DNA of 6,291 nucleotides from Rhodospirillales bacterium (GTDB lineage: Bacteria > Pseudomonadota > Alphaproteobacteria > Rhodospirillales > Defluviicoccaceae): assembly GCA_026125865.1 (NCBI GenBank), contig JAHCKI010000149.1:1-6291 (forward strand), given 5' to 3'. This document shows positions 5,184-6,291 of the stretch, piece by piece (the first letter of the stretch is position 1; each line of letters opens with the position of its first letter). The notes under the pieces were generated by a model, which had not been told where the DNA came from, did not search any database, and worked only from the letters and a program-made list of their open reading frames with translations. The translations under genes and the position numbers were made by a program.

Positions 5184-6291
5184 GCAACCTGATCGAAGTC
5201 CGCGATCTTCGCGTGGATTTTCGAACCCAGGGAGGAGCGGTTCGCGCCGTCGACGGCCTCAATCTTCGCATCCGGCCGGGTTCCGCCGTCGCTCTCGTCG
5301 GCGAGTCGGGGTCAGGAAAGTCCGTTACCGCTCAGGCGATCATGGGTATCCTGCCGCGCACGGCGAGCATTGTGAGCGGCGAGATCCTTTTGACGGACCC
5401 GAAGAATAGCGGCCACCCCATCGACCTCGCCAAGCTGAAACCGACAAGCGCCGAGTTCCGGGCCATTCGCGGCAACCGCATCTCCATCATCTTTCAGGAA
5501 CCGATGACGTCGTTGTCGCCGTTGCATACGGTTGGCAACCAGATCAGCGAAGCCCTGTTTCTGCATCGCGACATGGGCAATTCCGAAGGTATCGAGGCCA
5601 CGGTAGAGATGCTCGACTTGGTCGGTTTTCCCGACCCGCGCCTTGCCTTCGATACCTATCCCTTCGAGCTTTCGGGCGGCTTGCGCCAACGCGCGATGAT
5701 CGCCATGGCCCTGATTTGTCATCCCGCCCTGCTCATCGCCGACGAACCGAGCACTGCCCTGGACGTTACGATTCAGGCGCAAATCTTGAAACTCATTCAG
5801 GATCTTCAGGTCGAGTTGCACATGGCGCTCCTGATCATCACCCACGACTTGGGCGTGGTCGCCAACGTCGCCGAGGAAGTGGTGGTGATGTACAACGGCA
5901 AGGTGATGGAAAGCGGAACGTTGCGGGATATTTACGGTACGCCAAGTCATCCCTACCTGAAGGCGCTGCTCAAAGCCGTACCCCACTTCGACATGAAGCC
6001 GGGGGAACGGTTGACGCCCCTCCGCGAGATCGAACATCAGGCGGGGCGTTTGCTGCTGCGTCAATCCGACAGCGATCCGAAACCAAGAGCCGAAACCAAT
6101 GGGCCCCTGCTGCAGGTCCGCAATCTCCATAAAAGCTTTTCTACCCGCAAAGGCAGCGGCCTCTTTCGAACCGGTGTCGACACATCACGAAAGGTCGTCG
6201 ATGACGTCAGCCTCGACATAGATCGCGGGCGTTGCATCGGCCTCGTGGGTGAGAGTGGTTGCGGCAAGACCACCATCAGCAAGATCATCAT
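5180..6291 (+). CDS. fused OppD-OppF-type dual ABC transporter ATPase (3' truncated)
   Basis: The frame is open from the GTG at 5180 to the window edge (370 complete codons, no stop). The first nucleotide-binding domain is complete: Walker A GESGSGKS (41-48), Q-loop FQEPMTSLSP (Q106), signature LSGGLRQR (164-171), Walker B LLIADEPS (D188, E189), H-loop THD (H222), then the HPYLKALLKAVP tail typical of oligopeptide/dipeptide/nickel transporter ATPases. A linker (about 265-309) leads to a second domain starting LLQVRNLHKSF (310-320) with Walker A GESGCGKTT (357-365), where the window ends. Fused pairs of this kind (as in YejF and GsiA) power uptake of peptides or similar solutes with two permeases and a periplasmic binding protein; none of these partners is in the window. 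Expected full length is roughly 520-620 residues. Both ATP sites look catalytically intact as far as seen. It is coupled to the upstream membrane-protein gene by a GTGA overlap. Substrate unknown. Confidence 0.93.
   Translation, partial: MSNLIEVRDLRVDFRTQGGAVRAVDGLNLRIRPGSAVALVGESGSGKSVTAQAIMGILPRTASIVSGEILLTDPKNSGHPIDLAKLKPTSAEFRAIRGNRISIIFQEPMTSLSPLHTVGNQISEALFLHRDMGNSEGIEATVEMLDLVGFPDPRLAFDTYPFELSGGLRQRAMIAMALICHPALLIADEPSTALDVTIQAQILKLIQDLQVELHMALLIITHDLGVVANVAEEVVVMYNGKVMESGTLRDIYGTPSHPYLKALLKAVPHFDMKPGERLTPLREIEHQAGRLLLRQSDSDPKPRAETNGPLLQVRNLHKSFSTRKGSGLFRTGVDTSRKVVDDVSLDIDRGRCIGLVGESGCGKTTISKII

Noticed and set aside
5312..6130. 272-codon open frame on the minus strand
   Set aside because: It lies entirely antisense to the ABC ATPase, whose motifs are unmistakable; its protein shows no recognisable domain and it is a product of high GC content.
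1..6291. Mobile element, CRISPR array, tRNA/rRNA, terminator or phage signals
   Set aside because: No inverted-repeat ends, transposase motifs, spaced direct repeats, RNA gene signatures or T-tailed hairpins were seen; coding genes fill the window with no gap above 2 bp.

Overview
The window is about 6.3 kb of GC-rich DNA, coding almost end to end on the plus strand. Codon use and protein style (glycosyltransferase N-termini such as PSGDREMARLL, an alphaproteobacterial-looking fused peptide-transporter ATPase) suggest an alphaproteobacterium, perhaps Rhodospirillales-like. That placement rests on protein resemblance only.

Layout, left to right: (1) the C-terminal end of a MurG/GT28-like glycosyltransferase (1-321); (2) a GT4-type glycosyltransferase of the colanic-acid/AmsK style (273-1592); (3) a second GT4 glycosyltransferase (1565-2737); (4) a second MurG/GT28-like glycosyltransferase split by a one-base frameshift near 3244-3246 (2740-3294 plus 3242-3910); (5) a divergent polysaccharide-deacetylase-like (NodB/CE4-type) protein (3907-4680); (6) a small two-helix membrane protein with a cytoplasmic beta-rich tail (4677-5183); (7) the first two thirds of a fused OppD-OppF-type dual ATPase (5180 to the window end).

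The genes are packed as one operon. They overlap by 49, 28, 4, 4 and 4 bp, and the only gap is 2 bp, between genes 3 and 4. The last three junctions are stop/start overlaps (GTGA, ATGA, GTGA), which suggests translational coupling. I see no internal promoter, terminator, RNA gene, repeat array or mobile element, and no room for one between genes.

Taken together, four glycosyltransferases, a carbohydrate-deacetylase-like protein, a small membrane protein and a peptide/solute-type ABC ATPase suggest a pathway that builds a glycan or glycoconjugate in the cytoplasm or at the inner membrane, linked to an ABC transporter of the oligopeptide family. The product is unknown. The combination of a glycan-building set with a peptide-importer-type ATPase is the most notable aspect of the locus. 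Both ends of the operon lie outside the window.
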